The notes under the pieces were generated by a model. The model was not told the DNA's origin, ran no database searches, and saw nothing but the letters and a program-made list of their open reading frames with translations. From Chlorops oryzae (Eukaryota; Arthropoda; Insecta; Diptera; Chloropidae), in NCBI GenBank assembly GCA_020466095.1, contig CM035807.1, positions 77,870,595-77,934,594 of the forward strand: a stretch of 64,000 bases of DNA, given 5' to 3'. Shown in pieces: positions 58,421 to 64,000 of this stretch. The translations under genes and the position numbers were made by a program. Within the stretch, counting starts at the first letter, position 1; each line of letters begins with the position of its first letter.

Positions 58421-61177
58421 ATTTTTAAGGTTTTGTTGTTGCTTCTGTTTCTGTCTCCTCTCCGATTGTGGAATCTCAATATTGGGTTCGCAAGGCCTTT
58501 TGACTGAGCTAAAAAAAAAAAAAAAAAATTGTCTCCAAGGTGCTCTTATTAGGCCAAACTCTTGTACAACGCAGATGTTGAGAATGAGCCTACTGTCCGG
58601 TGTCCACTAACCACTTTGGTGAATAAGAATCAATAAAGAAGAAGGAGAGGAAAAGCCAAAAAGAGACCAACACGCAGTCAGAGCATCACCGGCATCATTA
58701 TGATGTGTCATTTCCAAGCATCAACATCAGTTTCATCTTCGGCTTCAGCACTCTTTTCGTGCGCGCGCATGTGCGACCACTTAAGTAAATCAGTTCGTGG
58801 TTCCCAAAAAAGGTGCACCGATATTTGAGATTTCTGTGTTCTGGATCTCACATCGCATACATATCTCTTCAGTCCTCGATTCGATGAGCCAAAACGATAT
58901 GGCAACATTCGCTGCGTTTGCGGCGCGAGACGTTCTGCGATGCTTCCAAAAACATGCTCCGCAAACAAAGTTTCCAATTTAAAAATTCCAAATAAAATAT
59001 AAATTGACCAAATTAATATTGTGGACAGAACAATTCTGGGAGAAAAATTTACGCAAGTCAACTTTTGGATCTCAATATCCGCTACGAGATTCTTCTTTCT
59101 TTCTTTCTTTGTTTTCGCAATTTGTTCGATAACGCTAACAAGAACAGGGAATTGAGATAATATTGAAATGAAAATATTTTCATGTAGCCTTCGATTAGTG
59201 CCACCAAAAGGGCTATTTATTTGGGACAACTTTTAAATTTCAAATGACGTTGGCGAAGAGTGTTGTTCGAATTTGTATGTGGCATAAAAGTTGATCGAGA
59301 CCATGAACTGAGAAGCAATTGTATAAGATCCCGGGTCACCACCAATAACCACTCAAAACATCTTTAAGACCAACTTGAACCTTTCTTAAGACTTCCATTA
59401 ACCATCCGAAGCCTATATTAGACTTGGATTGACAAACTATAAAATATCACCAGATAATAGGGAGAGCCTTTTGTTCAGTCCGAAATCGCGATGTTACTTA
59501 TGCTCTTCTCAAAAACTATTCTCGTTGAAAGGGTTGAAAGGGAACCCCTTATTAATGATTTTTACGTTCGAACAATAGGTAGAACGATTCTTAAATGATT
59601 ACCCAAATGATTTGTGAAAAACAAAAGTGGAATAAAAAGTAATTTCCACATCTTAAAGTTGGCTTTGTCATCGTATCTCATCGCTTTGCGAGAACCTGAC
59701 AGCAAATATGTTTTTATCGGGTAATTGCCATCAAAATGCGGTGCTTTTCGTGTCATCCTTTCGCGTTATTCGGCTCGAAAAAAGCATTTTAACCCACTAT
59801 AAAAGCCCGTACAGTTCTTTGAGCAGAATGAAAAAAATACGGCAAAAAGGCCAACTGAAATCGCGAAGAAATAACTTTGAAATAAATGTAACACAAATCA
59901 TTGTCACAATCGCAATCGGCAGTGATTATGAAACATAATTTAACAAAAGTGCCGAGCCAAGTCGACGCACCGCACTTGAATTTCTTTCGCCGTCGAGAGT
60001 ACGACAAAACAAGCCAATACGAAATGAGGAATTGGGCGCGGCGAGCAGCTTCAAACAGAAAAAACTAAAAACAAAAAAAAAAATTGAGTTTTTATGGCTA
60101 CTTTTGCTGTCAAGATCGTCTACTTTTCTCTTCTTAATTTTGGCATAAACACGTGCGTTTAAGGCTCATTTATTGCGTTAATAAGAAGAAGAGCTGACGG
60201 CGCATGCGCAACGACGACGACATGAAAATTGCGATTAAAATGATTAATGTTAATTGTCGCATTGCCGTCGCACAGAATCATCTTCTCTACACAACTCAGC
60301 ACAGCTCAGAGGCGGCTAACTCCGCTAAGCGACTTAATAATGGCCGAAAGGATTTTGCATAAATTTGTTTAACCGCTTGTAATGAGCTGTTTTGAGACAT
60401 TTTTTGTTCATCGTTTATCACAAAAATTTAATCAAACCGAAGAAAAAAAAAATAACACAAAAAATAAGAATAAATTATGTAAAATTATATTAATTTTTTT
60501 TTATATACATACATACATACATACATATTTTTTTAAGTTCATTCAAGCTAAACTGAAGCTCGAGCTTAACGCGTTTTTATAAAATTTTTATATCAATTTT
60601 TTCGAATCGCAACGCGTGCCGCATACAAACGGAAGTCGCTGCCGCTTACGGTTTTTCGTTGTCGCAGACGCATGCGCAGTCGTTGTGCTCATGTTTTTGC
60701 TGCTGGCTTGTCTAAGATACGATAAATTTATATAAATTTGTTAGATTCAGCCAATTTCGTGTAATAATTTTAGAAAAAATACGGTATGGGTTACCCAACA
60801 GCAAGACTTCTGCCAAAGCTATTTTTGCAATAAAGCCAATTAACTTCAGTGTGTATGATTACAAATGTATTTTTTTTTTAGGCTTTTCCCTTAGGTTAAG
60901 TCAGTGTTCGCTTTATCTGAGAAAGTACCTATGCGCCATGGGGCTTCACCTTCTGTGATTTTTATACCCGACACATTCTGTGCAGGGTATGTAGTATTGT
61001 AGGTAGGGTATCTCCACGGGACATCGCGGCATTTTTAAATGCCACTCGCCTATGGAATTAGAAAAGGGTAGTCACAATAATCCTTGTAGAATGACGTGAC
61101 GTGGAGACTTGGTTCCCAAACCCCGTGCAAAATTAATCCAATCTAATCTATATTAAACACCAAAACTATTAACTCTT
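58421..61177. other. intergenic, one orphan repeat hairpin
   Basis: No supported exon. Holds TTCT (59091-59110) and TACA (60506-60526) microsatellites. At 60965-60992 'atacccgacacattctgtgcagggtat' is a hairpin like the family B terminus. Confidence 0.4.
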
Positions 61178-61760
61178 AACAAGTAAGGGTGTTATAGTCA
61201 GGCGAGCCTGACAATAGAATCCGACACAGACACACATCCTCAAATAATTTCTAATACCAAGAGGTGTTTAAGGCCATTAGGGACCCCATATACCGACTTT
61301 TGTTAAATTTCTTTATGAAAACCACCACTTTGCACGCCCACTTTTCCAATTTTTCGGAATTCTAATCGGAGGATTAAATATACGCTCAAATTTTAAGCTT
61401 GATTGAAATATTTGGAAAAAGTCAGATTTTGGGGCAATTTTGAGATTTTTGTGACAGACCCTAGTACTGGAGGTACCCCTAAAAATCCTCCGATCGAGTC
61501 CATTCTCGAACTTGTTCTTACTCATATCTCCGTGAGTACGCATACCAAATTTTATCAAGATAGCTCAACTCCTTCGATAAGATAACTGTATACAGACAGA
61601 CAGACGGACGGACATGGCTAAATCGAATCTCCTGGTGACGATGATCATTTCTATATATATTTTGTATGGTCTATCTCGACTGGTTTTAGGTGTTACACAC
61701 AACCACACAAACACAATATACCCTCGACACAGAGTGTGTCGGGTATAACAAAGCTTTGTT
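61178..61760 (+). mobile_element. helentron-like family B, most complete copy
   Basis: Runs from AACAAGTAAGGGTGTTATAGT to a terminal hairpin: CGACACA (61725-61731) pairs with TGTGTCG (61735-61741), and TATACC with GGTATA around it. Directly after lies a 14-bp palindrome AACAAAGCTTTGTT (61747-61760). A 3' hairpin just before the end is a Helitron/Helentron hallmark. No coding capacity. Confidence 0.72.
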
Positions 61761-64000
61761 TGCTATATCAAACAACGGAAGTATTAATGCTTAACAAAAC
61801 GTTGATTGATCCAAGCAAACATTTACCCTGACTAAACCATTGGATGTAATTTGCGCCCGAAAATGAAAGGCTTGGAAAAACTTTTCCAATTATTGGAATT
61901 CGCTTGGAATTCAACACAAAACAAACAAAACAGCTCGCTTTTTATTCAATTGGATTTGAGATTGGAACACATATAAATCCAAGCATTCGAATTAAATATT
62001 TTCCAAGCCTACAAGCAGGAACATTCCGATGTAGGCGGGTTCAATCCTCGCTGCGGCGAGCGTAAATTTTTTTTTTTTTTTGAATAGTTAGGGTAGATAA
62101 TAATATAACATTTAAATAATATTTTAAAACTTAGAGGAATAGCTTTCATTCAAACATTTATACAAAAATAAAAAATCTTGTAAGCGCATGACGTTTCTGA
62201 CGAACGGATAGAAAACTTAAACTTATAACTGCCAACTTGTTTTAAAAATGAACAATTTATTTGGAAATCAATTCGGATTTCAATTAATGTAGTTGTTGAT
62301 AGTTTTGATGGTTAATATTACAAATCGTTGGCTGAAAAAGTTTGTTCAGTGTTAATACTTCCATTAATTGTCGCATACAAATGAAATGCTTGGGACAACG
62401 AATAGTGTGATAAGCTGAGTTTTAACAACGAATTTGTCAAATTGATGGAAAAAATTGGTTGTATTTACGTACAAAAGTTTTTCTGCGAATAAGAAAATTG
62501 TCCGCATTTAACTCTATTTCCTTTTCAATTTTATTTATAATACTGTCAAAGAAGCAGTTACCAGTTTATATTCCTCCGTTGTTGTTTTTTTCTTATTTAT
62601 TTTTTCTTTTTTGTATTACACTTTTTCTTCATTTCCATCACGAGCTTCAAATAAATAAAGCAATCAAAGATGAAGTAGGAAAAAAGGTCCTTTTGTACTG
62701 TTATAAATACACGCCCACTCTTTCTGTGGGCAAAAGTCAAAATATTGACAGCTTAAAAACTCACCATTCGGGTCTTTTCTCTTCCCGTTGCCATCCAAAT
62801 ACAATTGCAATGTTCGCTTATCCGCTTCCGCCTGTCATTTATATTAAGAAACGATGCTCGCCATACATACATACATCCATACAACGTGACGCTTTTTCAT
62901 TTATTTATATGAAAAGGATAAGGCCAGGAACAAAAGCAAGTACTGTAAGCAGGACAAGCACTACTTCAATTTCGACTTCAATTGAAGGAAAAAAGAATGA
63001 ACAAAAAAATGAATAGAGTCGGCAGACTTCTTTCAAACTGTCAATTCTTCATGGAATTCATATCCGTTTATCATTTTTGACCTTCTGTGTTCTTCTTCGT
63101 CGGTTCGTTCTCGGCATTGAGCCCAGAGAAAGGTCAAACAAAAGGATTTTCATAACAATTTATTGCAGCATTGCTTTTCTTATGGCCATGAAGCATACGT
63201 ATCGATGGTGGCTTTTATGAGAACGAACGAATGAATCAATGAAACGGCTTTTACCCTTTTACCGTACCGTACGTCGCCGTACAATTAGACGGGGGCGTGT
63301 GAGTATAACTAACCCCTTTTTTCATTTAAGGCTAGCAGGAAATTCTTCTGAGCTTTTTCAGTTGTTTTCAGTGATTCAATGGCATTTATGAGCTCTGCAG
63401 AGCAGGCAGGGGTCTTTAGGCAATATTGACTTTATGGATCGTAATGAGTTATTACGTTATTTCGATACTGGCTCGTTGCTCTATTGCACGATAGTATAGA
63501 GTCTATACATTTCAAAAATTATTAAATGGCTCGGAATGAATGATTTAATGACGATGAAACTCTGGCCTTACCTAATGACTTTGCTTCTCCTTTTTATGTG
63601 GCAAACGGAATGGGGATAAGAAAGGGTGTACGAAATCGAGACAATTTCTTGTAATTATACTGTCCATTTGACTGAGGAGTTCTCAGTGCGAAGGGCTTAA
63701 ACAGGAATTGTAATTAAGCAAATGGTTTCAATGATTACTTTTGTTAAAATCCTATTTATGTATATATGTATATGGTATATGTATATTTTTTGTATTTTGT
63801 TTTAACAAATTCTAAGGACACTCGCTAAACTCTCTTTCGGATGAACTGCAAGTTATCATGAGAGAAAAAAGAAACCAACAAAAATTACCAAATTCCCAGA
63901 TGCTAAAGCGGACATACACATAATCACAAATTTTCTATCTCATGTGAAATTTTTGTGATTTTAATAAAATAAAATCTGAGAAAAATAGAAAGAATGGTAA
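61761..64000. other. intergenic to the window end
   Basis: Contains an inverted pair aggcttggaaaa (61869-61880) and ttttccaagcct (61999-62010) and a box-B-like 'gggttcaatcctcg' near 62039, followed by a T run. A 185-codon open frame (62459-63016) has no recognisable domain. No gene supported. Confidence 0.4.

Noticed and set aside
58708..59229. 173-codon open frame on the minus strand
   Set aside because: No recognisable domain, crosses a TTCT microsatellite, and has no supporting splice or neighbour context. A chance frame cannot be excluded.
62459..63016. 185-codon open frame on the + strand
   Set aside because: Starts in AT-rich DNA with a low-complexity Phe/Leu/Ile stretch and ends in Ser/Thr/Lys repeats. 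No homology is recognised, so it is likely chance.

Overview
The window looks like nuclear DNA of a higher (cyclorrhaphan) fly. It is AT-rich, with short GT-AG introns, long intergenic DNA, DINE-1/Helentron-like repeats carrying the 'ccacgccca' and 'ggacggacagacgg' signatures, and a DD41D mariner related to the rosa group first described from a tephritid. I cannot name the species; a tephritid or other acalyptrate relative is only a guess. No bacterial, phage or CRISPR content was seen.

Only one host gene is supported: the 3' half of a spalt-family (Sall) C2H2 zinc-finger transcription factor, on the + strand from base 1 to the stop at 5434. The 5' part lies outside the window. Six exons (1-700, 1342-1517, 4139-4424, 4496-4728, 4799-4975, 5042-5434) join in frame to 654 codons plus stop. 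They carry two fingers of the central finger cluster, a separate single finger in the second exon, and the C-terminal Sall finger pair with its following Arg-rich block. An intronic transposon, a 3' UTR hairpin and two AATAAA signals belong to this locus.

From about 6 kb to the end I find no further gene with confidence. The roughly 58 kb is a gene desert made of two interleaved parts. Blocks with simple repeats and few recognisable transposons (about 8.8-15, 25.7-31.3, 38.6-40.4, 47.1-57.9 and 58.4-61.2 kb) could hold spalt regulatory DNA; this is inference from position only. Between them lie transposon clusters: 15.1-17.1 kb (helentron-like, pogo-like and hAT-like pieces), 18.6-25.7 kb (SINE, palindromic MITE, a 2.5 kb DD41D mariner with 0.6 kb inverted repeats and one in-frame stop, an unnamed CTCGAGCGCG element), 31.3-36.2 kb, 40.4-41.3 kb, 43.4-46.6 kb, 57.9-58.4 kb and 61.2-61.8 kb.

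The most striking structure is at 31.3-36.2 kb. A helentron-like element is split by a TA-flanked pogo-like element, which is split by a second TA-flanked element, then by a hAT with an 8-bp duplication, then by another hAT with a different 8-bp duplication, then by an AT-flanked element. Removing the outer layers restores interrupted sequence recognisable from other copies or units in this window. Several tRNA-like (Pol III box A/B) modules are also scattered through the window.
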